A stretch of DNA of 64,000 nt from Chenopodium formosanum (GCA_024500155.1 CM044857.1:498501-562500), one strand, 5' to 3'; positions 13,101 through 26,700 are shown, numbered from the stretch's first letter. The notes: generated from the sequence alone by a model not told the origin. A program made the numbers and translations.

Positions 13101-14311
13101 CTTGAAGATTTGACAGAAAATTGTCACCCTCCAACAATATTTTTGATCCTAGTCACTGTACTATTCTTGTTTTAGGCTGCATTTTTGTCAGCTTTGGCTG
13201 GTATTGAGGTTTCAGAAGCTACTGCTACAGCAGCAGTGGCAACTCTATATAACACAGACCGTCTAATAAGCAGCAGCAGGGGCAGTGGTCAATTGCAGGT
13301 CCATTCGATGAAAGTGCAAGGTATTGTCTACCATCTTACTGAGAATGTATTACAGCTTGTACACTTTCTTATCATACTTTTGGCTCATAAGCTGGTGTTA
13401 CTGCTTGATTACCTGTCAATTTTGGTCCTACATAGACGATGTAGTTGTAGTTCTTAATGTTTCTTGGGACGTCGTGGTTTAATTTCTTCTTATTTTTCCG
13501 TTTAATGATCTCAAATTTTAGTTTTTTCGCCTGTTTGTTCCAGCTAATGGTTACACATTTTGTTTTAAGTGTCATAGTTAATTTATAATTTAGACCTTTT
13601 AATAAGCTAGAGGTTTGTGTGACCATTATTACAAGTATGTTTAAGAATTCTCTGTTCAGTATTTACGTTGGCTTAGAGAAGCTATCAGTTTGGTAATTTA
13701 GTTGCATGTTGATCTCACTAGTATGAACTATGAAGATTACACTGTGGTACTCGCACTGTGCTTGATAGGGTTATGTGTATTCATTATTCTGTATGCTCAT
13801 TTTACATAATATTCTATGTAAGATTTGGTTATCATTTTCTGTGTGCTGTGATCATTGAGTTAGTGCTCTTAGTTTTAACGTGTGTTACACACATTTGTGA
13901 TCCAGATCCTCCTATTGAAGCCAGTGGTGGCATAATTTGTACTCCAGAGGAAGCTCGTGTGGAGGCAGAGTCCTTGCTTAAACAGGAAGAAGATGAGTTT
14001 TTAAAGTCAATAACTGTCATGATCGAAGATAAGGTTGGTAGATTGGCATAGACTCACTATAAACTTTATTTTACATGTAATGACTTGATTGTTGTTGGAT
14101 TTCCTTATAGATGAAAGTGATCCAAGATAAGATAGATCGTTTTGGAGAAAAGGATTTGCAATTGGAAAGGGAACGGCATCAGTTACAGCAAATGAAGCAC
14201 CAGCTTTTTATAGATAAGCTCAGTCTTTTATTTAACAAGGCTGCTGCTTCTAAATCTGCAGAAAATGTTACAGAAGAGTTTGTGAGAACAGAATTGCCTT
14301 CATCTAGATAG
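10152..14311 (+). CDS. SWI3B: SWI/SNF complex subunit SWI3B
   Basis: Six exons: 10152-10305, 10399-10844, 12637-13026, 13176-13320, 13906-14033 and 14111-14311. They total 1464 nt with matching phases and predict 487 residues, close to the usual length of plant SWI3B. The protein begins with a Thr/Pro/Ala-rich stretch, followed by a SWIRM domain (about residues 50-140, WFKWNEIDDCEVRHMPEFF and TFTEVRRWLVGDVGSIRRVF), a ZZ-like zinc module (CSGCK, CFVCDK, LCARCY) that crosses the exon 2/3 junction, a SANT domain (about 235-285, DWTDKETLHLLEAVMHY, DDWKRVAEYVGGRTEKECI) and a C-terminal coiled coil (RFGEKDLQLERERHQLQQMK). SWI3 proteins scaffold nucleosome-remodelling complexes in the nucleus. The ATG at 10152 is the first in frame. 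An alanine run coded by repeated GCT lies between SWIRM and the zinc module. Confidence 0.95.
11112..11420. mobile_element. Tourist-like (PIF/Harbinger) MITE in SWI3B intron 2
   Basis: Terminal inverted repeats GGGGGCGTTTGGTA and TACCAAACACCCCC (the right end differing by one base) are flanked by a 3-bp TAA duplication at 11109-11111 and 11421-11423. TAA duplications with GG-rich ends are diagnostic of PIF/Harbinger elements. It is about 309 bp and non-coding. Confidence 0.85.
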
Positions 14312-14747
14312 CTCAGTCATTTTGTTTAGTTGCAATGTGTAAAATTCGTCAAAGCCATGGTAGCTAATTGTTTCTTGCAGTTTAAAGTAGATGAGTATGT
14401 TACTTGTAATTTAATTCTCATTTGAATTTCGCTCTTATATTAAGTAGAAACATTAGTAAATGTTGTACACTTGGAGCCTTCTCTTATGTGAAATGAAGTA
14501 ATCAGGCTAATTTTGTTGGCCACAGTACAGTCAATTAAATAACTATGAACTCAAAAAGATAATTATTTTTTTTTTCCTTTCCCCCAAGACCCTGAGTTCC
14601 TGACTATCTTGTTTTTATGAATGTTTTTGTCAAGTTGATGTTACGAGTTAGCTAGGTAAATAACAAATACGTATAGTAGTACTTCGTATAAGGTACTAGC
14701 CTTTTTTTGCCCGTGGAATGCACGGGTATATATATATATGTATATAT

Positions 14748-14781
14748 TTTAAATCAAAAATATATTTTAGAACATAAAATT

Positions 14782-14855
<74 letters not shown>

Positions 14856-14889
14856 AATTTTATGTTCTAAAATATATTTTTGATTTAAA
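14748..14889. repeat. Perfect 44-bp inverted repeat with a (TA)n loop
   Basis: The left arm starts TTTAAATCAAAAATATATTT and continues through TTAGAACATAAAATTACAC; the right arm is its exact reverse complement. The roughly 54 bp between are almost pure TA. The structure could form a long cruciform. Confidence 0.95.
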
Positions 14890-14949
14890 TAAATAAATAA
14901 AGGAGAAGAAGAGGTGGAAATTAAATAAATTACTGAATGTATTGAATTA

Positions 14950-14991
<42 letters not shown>

Positions 14992-15168
14992 GGGGATAAA
15001 AATTATAGGGTAAATAAGATGACATGTGACATTGTCAAGAAGATGGTTTGTGTTTTAAATATTAGGTATAGATAGATGTCTATTATGACATTTGAATTAA
15101 CAACTTCAAAAATATGCGTTAAAAGTTTTACCATCTCATCTATTGATTAGTAATGTTTTTATACTCGA

Positions 15169-15171
<3 letters not shown>

Positions 15172-15241
<70 letters not shown>
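15172..15241. repeat. (TA)n microsatellite
   Basis: About 35 TA units without interruption. Confidence 0.97.
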
Positions 15242-15243
<2 letters not shown>

Positions 15244-16066
15244 ATTGGAGATCTAAACATTTAATGATTGCAATTCTTAAAAACAAATATCAATTTTATT
15301 ATTTACTAATAATGCTCATCGATGAGGTAATACAAACAAGAAAAATTAACTCTATTAGACTATTTTTAGTTTTTTTTTTATTATTTTGATAATAATTATG
15401 TCTTTATTTAATTATATTAATTATAAATTGTATACAAAAGACATGTTTATTAATATGAGAAACTATTATATAAATAAACAAATAATAAATAAATGGAATA
15501 ATAAAGAATGAACCTATCTATTCAATTATAAGTGATTAAAGTAACAACCCGAGGCATTGTCCGAGCCACACACTAGGTATATGTAAACCTTTTTAATACA
15601 TTTATATTTAAAAATTACTTGATTTTTACAATTTTGATATTTATTTCATTTATATGTGATATATTTTTTCCAAATATTATTCGGTTTTTTAATATTTCAT
15701 AATTATTAAAAAATTATGACACATATTTTAAGTTTTGCCTTTTTTTTTTAACGGAGGCTTTTGAATTTTTACTACATCTTTGAAGTCTTGTCATACTATT
15801 TTATGGGATAGTGTTAATATTTGTTTCAATTAGAAATTTAAATTGAGTTAAAATTTGAACCAGCTTCAAGTTTACTTTCATTTTTAATTATGATTACTAC
15901 ATTTTTTCCTACAATATTAAATATTGAAAGAGAAAAGAAACAAAACTTAAGATTTCAATCATTTTAAAATTAGACAAATAAATTGATTATCTTTCAATGC
16001 CGAATCTAAGTTTAAAGAAACGGAGTAAATTAAACTCAATTATTATTGAAAAAAAAATTGTATGTA

Positions 16067-16156
16067 CTACCTTCGTTTCATATTATTTGCAACGATTTGA
16101 CATAAAGTAGAGAGGAAAAATGTTTAATCGTTGCAAATAATATGAAACGGAGGTAG
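16067..16156. mobile_element. Stowaway-like MITE
   Basis: A 90-bp near-perfect hairpin: CTACCTTCGTTTCATATT at the left and its complement AATATGAAACGGAGGTAG at the right. The ends resemble the CTCCCTCCGTTTC ends of Stowaway elements (Tc1/mariner). A TA dinucleotide precedes it at 16065-16066; the right flank reads GA, probably because another element is inserted against it. Confidence 0.75.
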
Positions 16157-16364
16157 GACCCGTTCTTTAAAGCCGTTGTGCTGTGCTCTGCTCTGCTCTG
16201 CTCTACTCAGATTAAATCTGCTCTGCTCTGCTCTACTCACATCAAATCTGCTCTGCTCTGCTCAAAAGAAATCTGCTCTGCTCCGCTGTATTTTCAAATA
16301 ATAATTAAAAATAACAATCATAATTAATATTCAATAATAATAATTAATATTGTATTGATGATAA

Positions 16365-19155
16365 TGTAACACCCCAATAATTCTCTCTTTAAACCTGTGA
16401 GGACCCTGAACAATATTCAAGAGAATTACTGACGTGCTACTGCCACGTGTTCAAACGTTAAGGCTTTATCAGAAAATAGCAGCGGAAAAACTAAATCAGT
16501 TATAAATAAGTTTCAAAACCAACGAATGAAACCAAATTAAGTCATACAACTTGGAACCATTAAGGCCCTTATTCAAAACCCAATAAAAGTAGTAAGTGAT
16601 TAAATTCAGTGTTAAAATAAATTCAAACCCAAAAGAAATAGTGTCGAATAAAATCGAATTAAAATAAATTCAAACTTGCAAAAGAAATAAAATGCAAACA
16701 ACCAACTCTCTACTCAAGATCCCACAACCCTGATGAATTCTGCATGTGTAAGAACCTGTGATAATTCTGCTCCCCAATATTACAAGTGTAAAAATTGGAT
16801 CGTCACAGGGTCATTGAAAGGCGAAGGCCATGACCAAAGAAAGACACACAAAGCACGCAATCAGCAAAGCTGAGTACATACAAGCTGCAAAATAAATTAA
16901 GAAATCCATAACCTGCTACTAATAATCAATCATCATGCATCATTAAATTATAGACTCAACACACGACTCAACTATTTATATTACTAAGACTCCATTAATT
17001 AATAACAGGTAAATCATTATTTTTATTCATTGGATTACGCAATAGACAAGGTTGTCCAACCCATGCTCCATTTGGAACATCAATAAAAGAAAAACCCCAT
17101 GCCTCCTTTCGGAAACATCAATAAACATCTAAAGAACACGGGCGCGACTCCGTGACCGTAGTTAGTATGAGATCTCACCTAACTCCTAGTTTTGAAAAAT
17201 ATTTGAAATAAGAGACTCGTAGATCAGACGGCCTCGAGAAAAGTACACGGCTAATACCCCATGTACCCCAACCCCTGATTGTCATTACTCCAGAAGTGCA
17301 CCAATCCAGAGTTTTATTGCTCATCCATCTTGCACTTTACGTGATTTACAGGTTTAGACTTGGTGATGACTCATATGCATAACAATACAATCAATCCAAT
17401 ATCAATTCAATCAAGTAAAACAACTTTTCAATTTCAATTCTTGATTTATTAGTGGCAAGCAACATTTATTATTTATTCCTTTACTACCTCGGTGTATAAA
17501 CACCTTGAGTGCATAAGGCACCCCAAAACCTCAACCTCGTCTTAGAAGACTTAAATTCTTCCTTTACTCATCCTGCTTGCATAATCATGAATGAGTAATA
17601 AATTAATCATTACACCAATCATATACCTTTGCCTCTAAGTGCACCTTGCATAATTAGAGCACAAATAATACTTGCAATATAAAATAGTGCACGTCATACG
17701 AAATTCACAATGTATAACCAAACAATTTAACTCAGTCATCCCTATACATGATACTAAGTTCTCGATCCGTCGTCCTTAAACATGCACCTAAAAGAAAGGT
17801 TTCGTAACTTGTACGTACCTTGAGCAAACGAATTAGTATGCCACTTTACTAACTAGAAATCACCTTCAATAAACTCCTCTCCTAAGCCAAATAATAACAT
17901 CTCAATCAATACCCAATCAATCAAATTTACAGCAATACTAACTTACTTTAAAACCTTCAAAATCCAAATCAAACAACACTTAAAAACCTTCCCTTTTGTT
18001 AAAATTAAAGGCTTATATATAGTTCTTTAAATTTTTCTTCATAAAAACCTTAAAATACACTCTTATACATGAAATTACAGCAAGTTCAAAGTCTAATAAA
18101 AATCTGAAAATTATATAAAAACCCCTAAAAATCTCCCTTTTTAATGGGTGATTAAACCCTCTTTATAAAACATCAAAAGTAGTACTTAGAAACTATTTCC
18201 AACACTTAAAACTTCAATAAAAACATATATTTATGCTTAATTAACTTTAAACATAATTAATTTTATTAATCAAACTCAAGGATAATATTTGAAGTATAAA
18301 GAAAACTTCGTTAAAATCAAAAACTGCCCGAAAATCATATTTAGAGGCTGAATTTGGCCACGAGAGGGTGGTGCTCACTACCAAAGGTAGTGAGTCTTTC
18401 TTAAAACGTTGTTTCCACATGGATAACACTACTTTTTTTTATCAAAATCGTATGAGTTCAGAATCTGATCGGGATTAAAACGAGATTAATATTAACGAAC
18501 GAAAATCTAAAAATTAAAACACGAATCTATGTGTTCAAAATAATCTGGAATTAAGTTAAACTAATCAGTAGTTATAATCACCAAAATTTCAAAACATCAT
18601 TACTATAAAAGCCCTAAATCAATTGTTCATAAAAACCCTAAAATCATGATTTTCAATAAATTGAAACCCTAGGTTTATAATTCATAAAATATGAAATTTA
18701 TATCATAAATATAATATGAAATTTATAATCTTTATACCATTAAAATATAATTTGATACTAAAAATATAATCTTTATACAAAAATCAAAATCCAAAACAAT
18801 TAAATTAACATTAAGCAAAATAATGAAACAAAGGAGGATGAAAATAAGACTAACCTTTTTGTGTGGGAAATTTTTGGAGATTCATGGGGTATTTATAGGA
18901 GAGAATTATTGTAGGGTAAAAAGAAAGATTAGGCCTCATAAAAATAATGGGTCGATTAAGTAAACAAATGGGTTAGGCTTGTGTGATTGGACATAAATTG
19001 TAGAATAAAGGTGCATAAAATAATTTGTTCAAATAATTTTCGACCCAGATTAATAATTTGAAACTTTTGAAATTAAATTATGATAAATAACAAATAAATA
19101 TTATAAATAAAATAAATTTTCATTTATAAAATATTTAAAAATACGGGGGATTACA
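16365..19155 (-). mobile_element. Large solo LTR (minus orientation)
   Basis: The 2791-bp unit begins TGTAACACCCC and ends GGGGGATTACA, flanked by an exact 5-bp duplication GATAA at 16360-16364 and 19156-19160. TG...CA ends plus a 5-bp duplication and no coding sequence fit a single LTR left after recombination. On the minus strand a TATA box (TATAAATACC, about 18888-18897) lies about 260 bp from the end that starts TGTAATCCCCC, so the LTR reads right to left. An unusually long LTR; Ty3/gypsy is likely but unproven. Confidence 0.8.
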
Positions 19156-19233
19156 GATAATAATTTATTATTTTAAATAATTATAATAATTATTAATATT
19201 AGAAATAATTATAATAATTATTAATATTAATAA

Positions 19234-19423
19234 TGTTATAAAATAAAGGGGATAGGAGAGAAGATTGAGAGAAAATTAGTCTATGTATATTATTTCATAT
19301 ATTAGGGGTATATATACATAGAATACAATAACTAGGGTTTGCTTAGATAACAATAATCCCTAGATCTAGAATGTTCCGGAATGATATAAGGATAATGGAT
19401 ATCCACATAATATTTTCATAACA
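19234..19423 (-). repeat. 3' LTR of the copia-type element
   Basis: TGTTATAAAATAAA...TTTTCATAACA, 190 bp, matching 40819-41008 at about 95%. Confidence 0.9.
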
Positions 19424-19859
19424 CTCCCCCTTGGATGTCCATTATCGAAGATTGTGCCTCGTTAAAACCTTAATAGGAAAAACCCTATGGGATAAAAACC
19501 TAATTAAGGGAAAAGAATACAACATTCTTCGTAATACGCTCAAGATGCTGCCTCATTAAAAACCTTACCAGGAAAACCCGATGTGGGACAAAACCTTGGT
19601 CAAGGGAAAAAGAGTGCAGCGCGTTTCTCCCCCTGATGAATATATAAGTAACATAACTTGAGATCTTCTAGTCCCGCCTCAATGAATCCAATATAGTCGA
19701 ATATCTTCTCATGTGTAGTAAAATAACATTCGTTGATCTTCGATCCTCCCAAACTGAAATTGCATCTTCAAGTCTTCATGTGAACATGTGAAGTGTATTC
19801 ATTTCACCATACATGAGTTTTTCTCTAAACATCATTATTTAAAATCATTGTTTAATAGT

Positions 19860-20394
19860 TGTTTAGGGTAAAAATAACCCCAAAACGTGGTCCAATCCCG
19901 TAGTGACACGTGGCCTAGTCAAAGGGCAACACGTGTCCCTATGGGAAGATGACGCGTGTCAGATGCCCTAAAGAGCACCTGAAATCAGCAAGAGAAAGGG
20001 CCCTTATTACATCAGGGCCCAAATCCCGAGGAAAGTTATTGAAAGCCGCAAAGCGGCGCCCCCATGTGACACGTGGCATTCTCTGATTGCGCAGCCAATC
20101 ATGTCACGGAATTTTAGGGTACAAACCCTAAAGGGGCACATACTCCCACCCCTATAAATACCCCAATCATTTATGATGGGAGGGGTGGATAATGACATAA
20201 CCTTAAAAAGAGCATTAAAGAGCTCCAACTTCTCTCTACTTTCTCTCTCTAAACTTTCTGTTTCCCAATCTCTAACTTGATCGTCGGAGGCGAATATTCC
20301 GGTAAAGGAATATTTGTTGTTTTGCAAGTGTCCGAGTCTCGTTGCCTGAAGAACGTGACTAGTATCCGAGGAGATCACAAAAAACCCCGAAACA
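19860..20394 (+). repeat. 5' LTR of Tat1
   Basis: Starts TGTTTAGGGTAAAAATAACC and ends CCCCGAAACA. TATA box TATAAATA at 20153-20160. Carries several ACGTG cores (GACACGTGGC, AACACGTGTC) upstream of the TATA box, as in stress-responsive G-box/ABRE sites. Confidence 0.95.
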
Positions 20395-20414
20395 TTTGGC
20401 GCCGTCTGTGGGGA
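20395..20414 (+). promoter_or_regulatory. Primer-binding site of Tat1
   Basis: TTTGGCGCCGTCTGTGGGGA directly follows the 5' LTR; this is the usual priming site of plant Tat and Athila elements. Confidence 0.9.
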
Positions 20415-20426
20415 TACTCGTCTGTT

Positions 20427-22108
20427 ATGGCAATAGATGGTCAGACACCTAATACCGGTCCTCGTCCAGGTGAGGACGGTCATGTAGAGGATATAGTCCC
20501 TACAATTCATTCCAGTGACCCTTTGACCGCCTCATTTCAAGAGGCTGATGATCCTCCAGTTATTGCTGCTTCCTTGCAGACCGCACTCAACAAACTTCGG
20601 AAGGAGTTTGAGAGCATCCGAGCTTCTACCTCTAGGCAGCCGCCCAGAAAAGAGGGAGAAAGAGCTCTAAAGAAAACTCAGAACAGAGTAACCCATGCAA
20701 CAGATGCTGGGAACGCCCTATTTCGCAGGACGAATGGAAGGTCTCCTAGGGTGCCAAGAACGAATCTATCTAGTCTGTTGGCGAAAATCCAGTCGGCTGG
20801 GGGGAGGGGCAGACAGCCTCGAAGAGAGGAGACGGAGCCGTCTCGACGCTGGAAGGACGCGAGAGACTATCTTCGGCATAAACAATGGGAACGTGCCGCT
20901 TACTCAGACACGGCCTCCACTCCCACAATGCCGGATGAATTCTCCAACCACTCTCTTTCCCAGCATAGCAACACGGCCATCTCCGGCAGGAGTCAAGCTG
21001 TGCGGACTCAAACCCCCATTCTAGTGCAACCTCCCCAGTATACGCCTCCTCAGGGTCTTAACGGCATTTTGCAGCCGAGTCCCCAAGTCTTCGGACAATA
21101 TGGGCCATTCGGTCAAACTCCTTATCTGGCCGGACAACCTGTGCAGCCTCAGCCAATTGATTGGCAAATGCGGTTGCTGACTCTTGGAGATAAGCCGCCT
21201 CCGTTTTCGCAAGATATTTTAACTGCCCCTCAGCCGCCGAAGGTGAAGAGTGTACTCGTGGGAGCCTATGATGGCACAGGAAACCTAGAGGAACACATCA
21301 CCTCGTACAGGAACCTGATGTACTTGCAAAGTGTAGATGATGCTACATGGTGCAAATGCTTCTCGGCCACCTTAAAAGAAGTGGCGCAAGATTGGTTCAA
21401 TAGCCTTCCGGCCGGGTGCATTAATTGTTTTACCACCCTCAGTTTGCTGTTTGTAGGGAATTTCTCCTACAACATCCCACCAAGAAAAACAAGTCTCAAC
21501 TTGGCAACAATTGTGCAAGGAAAAAATGAAGGACTACGCTCGTGCGTCCAAAGATTTAACCAAGAAAAGGCCCAAATCCATAATCTAACGGATGAAATGG
21601 CATACTCTGAGTTTCTCCGGGGATTAAGGCATAATGGTTTTAAGTTTGATTTGGTAAAAAAAAAGATTCGGTCATACGCAGGTGTTTTGCGGGAAGCCGA
21701 AGCTTACATTGAGGCAGCGGACTTTTGTTCGCTCACAAAATCAGAAGTGCCAGCCAAGGGGGCTGAGAAGAAGCAACCTTCTCAGCAAGACTCGGTCGGC
21801 TGAAAGAAAGAAGGAAACAAGAGGAAAGAAGTCTGGGTGGCCGACGGCCAGCAGGCTGGGTCAAAGAAAGTCAAGACGTACGAGCCCCATTATGAGTTCA
21901 ACAAGGACTGTTATTCCATCCTGATGGAAATCAAAGATAAGTTCGAGTTTGAAAAGCCCCAGCCGCTAAGAGGCCCGGCTCAGTACAGGAACAAGAACAA
22001 GTACTGTCACTACCACAAAGATGTGGGTCATGACACGAACGATTGCATCAACCTGAAGAAGTTGTTGGACAAGCTGGCCGAGAAGGGCATGCTGAACTCT
22101 TATGTGAT
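20427..22108 (+). pseudogene. gag: Tat1 gag
   Basis: Starts at the ATG soon after the primer site (MAIDGQTPNTGPRPGEDG) and reads open to a TGA at 21801-21803, where relatives have a CGA arginine. The same frame continues to 22108. After a Pro/Gln-rich N-terminal half comes the retrotransposon gag domain (about residues 270-440, KSVLVGAYDGTGN, EEHITSYRNLMYL, EVAQDWFNSLPAG), then a zinc-knuckle-like motif CHYHKDVGHDTNDC. Gag forms the particle that packages the RNA. The frame is interrupted at 22114 by a solo LTR. Confidence 0.88.
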
Positions 22109-22113
22109 GAAGT

Positions 22114-23699
22114 TGTTAGTTTAGATGAACTACTACAAGAGGGGGGTGAATAGTAGTAGGTTCCAATCGCGGAACTTAAGCGGAAATTAAAAACAAAACG
22201 CAAAAGGAACTTAAAGCACACAACAATTTTACGAGGAAACCATCCAGTGCCTAGCTGGAAGTAAAACCTCGGCCCTATAGGGACTTATAAACAAATTCCA
22301 CTATAATAGGAAACTCTCCTAGTACAACCTATTACACAGACCTTTGCTTCGCAAGTTCCTCCACGGACACTCGCTAATTGATAAGAACCTATCCTATCAG
22401 ACGTAAGACACACTCAGGCACCTTTTTCGACCCAAGACACACTCAGGTTCCTTTTTCGACCTAAGACACACTCAGGTTCCTTTTTCTCACTATGCACCCC
22501 AAAGACACACTCGAAGTGACTCACTACCACTCGAATTTTAGAGAGTTCAAACTCTTACACTCAAACGTAAATTTAAGAGAATTCACAATCTCACCCCAAA
22601 ACCCAAAACACTCAAACCCTTTTTCCCATTACAAGATCTCATTGAATAACTCTAAATACATATATATGAATAAAGAGACACAACTAATATGTTGGACACT
22701 CGAGATCTGTCTGGAACTCACTGGACGAACTGTAACCAAAACCTGATAGGAACTTTGACCAGGAGGACCAACTTAGCTTCGTAGTGAAGGATAAAACCAT
22801 TAAGCACGACCACTCCACTTCATCAGCCTCAACTTTGAATGAATACATATGAGCATATTTATAGTACACTCAAATTATTCATTTCACCTTGAAAAAGATA
22901 GGTTTTATGAAAAGATAAGTTTAAAAGATATTTTCTAAAACAAGTCTTCCGAAAATATATCTTTTTGTTAAGAATAAAATCTGTCAATAATAAAAAGATA
23001 TAATTAATATAAAATCAGATTTTATTCAAAACTTATCTTTTTTTTTAAAAATACTTTTTAAAGTAACTTATCTTTTTCCAAAAGGGATTTATTAGAAAAT
23101 AAATATCTTTATTCAGTAAAACCAAATCCCTAAAAGATATGCACGTATTAGATAAATATATATCATTAAAATCGACTTTTAAAGACGTGCATACTTAAGT
23201 TCCTATTAGGTTCGGAACTTCTGACAGTCTCTGAGTTCTGACAAGTCAGTAACTCTAATTTCATTGACTGTCTGGAGTTCACCTTGGCTCTATATAAACT
23301 TGTTCCAGACCGACTTTTATGTCCAACATACTTACATGAATCCTAGAGCAATATACTTCTATTTCTCCGTCTTCATGTTGCTTCTCTGAGATTCTTGTTC
23401 TGGAATTCTGTAGTCTTGATGTATTCTAGATCTCAGGATTTGCCCTAGCATTACACCAGAACCAGGTCGTTACACCCGTTTTGAAGTTCCTGTGTGGAAA
23501 CTTCGGGAAGTTCCATTACTGGAACTCTTCTTCTGTATTTACTTGTCCTCATGGATCTTCTAAAGTTCTTTTGTCTCAGTTCCTACTTCAGCTCCCAACG
23601 CTTACTGAACCTGCAAACATCACAACACTAGAAAATCCTTATTAGATGGAAGTTTGCTCAATCATAACTATCATCATCAAAACCTCATAAGGGTCAACA
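22114..23699 (-). mobile_element. Solo LTR of a copia (Sirevirus-like) element inside Tat1
   Basis: A 1586-bp unit TGTTAG...TCAACA flanked by an exact GAAGT duplication (22109-22113, 23700-23704). On the minus strand it begins TGTTGACCCTTATGAGG and ends with CACCCCCCTCTTGTAG then CTAACA, wording familiar from Sirevirus-like copia LTRs. Minus-strand TATA-like ATAAATATG lies near 22855. It holds no gene and cuts Tat1 between gag and protease. Confidence 0.85.
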
Positions 23700-23704
23700 G
23701 AAGT

Positions 23705-26700
23705 CCAAGTTCACATACACACGGACATACAACACGTCCGAGAAGAAACAGAAAAATGATAAGAAAAAAGACAAGGAAGATGATGGGAATATCACTTATT
23801 CAGGCTTTGTGGCTGTGATATTAGGAGGTTTCGCCTCAGGCGGCCCCACCATGAAAGGGATCAAGCAGGACGCCTGGAACTTGGGGAAGGTAATGCGAAC
23901 GGATGCAGTAAAGGCCGAACCCTTCCCTGAAGTAACCATCAGTGAGGCTGACCGGGGGGGAGGTCAAAGCCCTGCACAATGATCCTATGGTATTCATTAT
24001 GAAGATAGCCAACTTGAAGGTCGGACGAATATTGATTGATACGGGTAGCTCGGCTGACATCATCAGCTTGGCCGCCCTGAAGAATCTAAGCTTCCCAGAG
24101 GATGCTCTTCAAGACATCACTCACCCGTTGGTAGGATTTGGGGGGAATGTTATCCACCCAGTTGGGCGGATAGACTTACCCGTCCGCTTTGGGCAAAAAG
24201 GGGGAAAGAAGAGATATGGTTGTCCGCTTCCTGGTGGTAAAAGAGCTGACTGAATATAACGTCATACTCGGCCGTCCCACGCTGAACGCAGCTAAGGCAG
24301 TCATTGTACCTCATCTAATGCTGCTAAAGTTCGAGAGGACGGACGGTAAAATTGGAACGATCCAAGGAAGTCAGAAAATGGCTAAGGAATGTAATCAGTT
24401 GGCCGTTAAGCCTACCACACGCGGACCAAAATCATCCGAGCCAAAAGAAGAAGGAACCTCACTTCCAGCATACCAGATCGGCTAGAAGCGTAAGGCGGCC
24501 AAGATAGAGCAAGCCTAGCAGCTAATGACTGTCGGCCGGCCAGAAGAGTTAAGGCCCCAGCCGGCCGCAGCCACCAAGATATAGTGCTTGACCCAGATCA
24601 ATCAGGTCGGACAGTTAGTGTAGGCACTATAGCTTTGGGTATGCTTGGGGATGAGTTAGTTCAGCTGCTGAGAGAATTTAAAGATGTATTTGCATTCGAA
24701 GTTGGTGAGATGCCAAGAATAAGTCCTGACCTGGCCGTGCATAAGCTGGCCGTGAATCCATTGATAAAGCCTGTCCTTCAGAAGAAAAGAAATCATGGTG
24801 AGGAAAGGAATCAGGCGGCCGCGGCTGAGGTGAAGAAGCTGCTGGACGCCGGTTTCATTCGGCAATGTTATTACCCAGACTAGGTAGCTAATGTAGTTCT
24901 CGTGAAGAAGCCGAATGGGACTTGGAAAATGTGTGTGGATTACACAAATCTGAACAAGGCATGCCCTAAGGATAGTTTTCCCTTGCCCAAAATCGACCGC
25001 CAGGTTGATTCAACGGCCGAGCATGCCCTGATGAGTTTCATGGACGCATACTCCGGATTCCATCAAATTCCCCTATGGGAAGAAGATCAAGAGAAAACAG
25101 CGTTCGTGACTAAGCAGGGGTTGTACGGTTACAAAGTTATGCCATTCGGCCTCAATTATGCCCCTGCCACCTTTCAGCGACTTGTTAATACAGTCTTTAG
25201 AGACCAGCTCGGCCAGAATATGGAGGCGTACATTGATGACATGATTGTCAAGTCGAAAGAGCCGGCCGACCATTTGAAGGATCTGTGAGAAACTTTTACT
25301 AAACTCAGGCGGCATAAGATGATGTTAAATCCAAAGAAATGTGTCTTTGGTGTTGAGTCCGGTAAATTTCTCGGATTTTTGATTGATCAACGTGGAATTG
25401 AGGCCAACCCTGAAAAAATTCAAGCCGTCCTGGACATGAAGTCACCAAGAACAATCAAAGAGGTACAAAGGCTGACCGGTTGTTTAGCAGCACTTGGTAG
25501 ATTTCTGTCAAGGTCAGGGGATAAGTGCCGTTATTTCTTTCAAACCATCAAGAAGAAAGCCATGTTCGAGTGGACAGAAGAGGCCGAGGAAGCATTCGTA
25601 CAGCTAAAAAGCCATCTGCATACATTGCCTCGGCTCGTCAGTCCACTCAAGAATGAGAAGTTATTCATTTATCTCGCCATCTCCGAACACTCTCTAAGTG
25701 CCGTCCTGCTTACTGAAAGGGACGGCCACCAGATCCCAGTCTATTTTATTAGTCATGTACTTCACAACGCCGAGCTTAAGTACCCCCTTGTTGAAAAATT
25801 TGGCCTAACATTGTATATGGCATCAAAGAAGCTGCGGCCGTACTTCTTGGCACATTCAATTGTGGTCTACACAGACCAACCTCTGAAGAGGCCATTTACA
25901 ACCTTAGAGGCCAGTGGCCGTATGATCAAGTGGGCCTTGGAACTGAGGGGCTTTGACATTATGTTCGAGCCAAGAAAAGCAATCAAGGGGCAAGCCTTTG
26001 CGGATTTTTTGGCGGAGATGACTCAGCATGATCTTCAGCCGGCCGGAGACCAGATCTGGAAAGTGTTCGTGGATGGTAGTGCAACAGCTACCGGGTGTGG
26101 CGTTGGTATCATATGTCAGTCTCCTGAAGGAGATAAGTTTGAATATGCAATGAGATTTCAGTTCCAATCTTCAAACAATGAAGCTGAGTATGAAGCCTTG
26201 TTGGCCGGCCTAAGAATGTGTAAGGCGACCGGGGCAACCAAAGTTGAAGTTTGCTCGGACTCTCTGCGAATAGTCAGCTAAGTCAATGGTGGCTTCGAAG
26301 CAAGGGAGCTGGCCATGATGAAATACATGCAGATGGTCAAGGAAGAGGCCAAGGGCCTAGAATATTTTGCTTTACGGCAGGTTCCTCGTTCAGAAAATCA
26401 TCAAGCGGACGCGTTCTCCAAGTTGGCTTCCTCGGCATCATGTGACACTCCTAGATCAGTATTTTGGGAAGTAAAAGAGAAGAGGAGTATTGATGCCGAG
26501 CCTGTTCAGATCATAGATAGAAGTTCAACCTGGATGGACTGAATTATTTCCTACTTGAGGAGTGGGATTCTTCCGGACGATCCTAAAGAGACTTGGCTGA
26601 TGAAGAGGAGGGCGGCCTGGTTCGAGATGAAGAACAGGGAGTTATTCAAGAAGGCTTTTGTGAAGCCCTATCTTAAGTGTATCACCCCAAAGAGGGGGCA

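Larger units (their letters stand above)
14312..16066. other. AT-rich intergenic region
   Basis: Begins with the SWI3B 3' UTR. A poly-T tract sits at about 14951-14987. Words such as CCCGTGGAATGCACGGG at about 14710 mark the end of a repeat family also seen near 42140. No gene was recognised. Confidence 0.6.

Noticed and set aside
15153..15389. Open frame of alternating Tyr and Ile
   Set aside because: Translation of a TA microsatellite.
20007..20510. Minus-strand open frame of 167 residues across the Tat1 5' LTR (shorter copy in the 3' LTR at 34945-35166)
   Set aside because: It repeats with the LTR, has no domain and overlaps the TATA box and leader; the LTR explains it.
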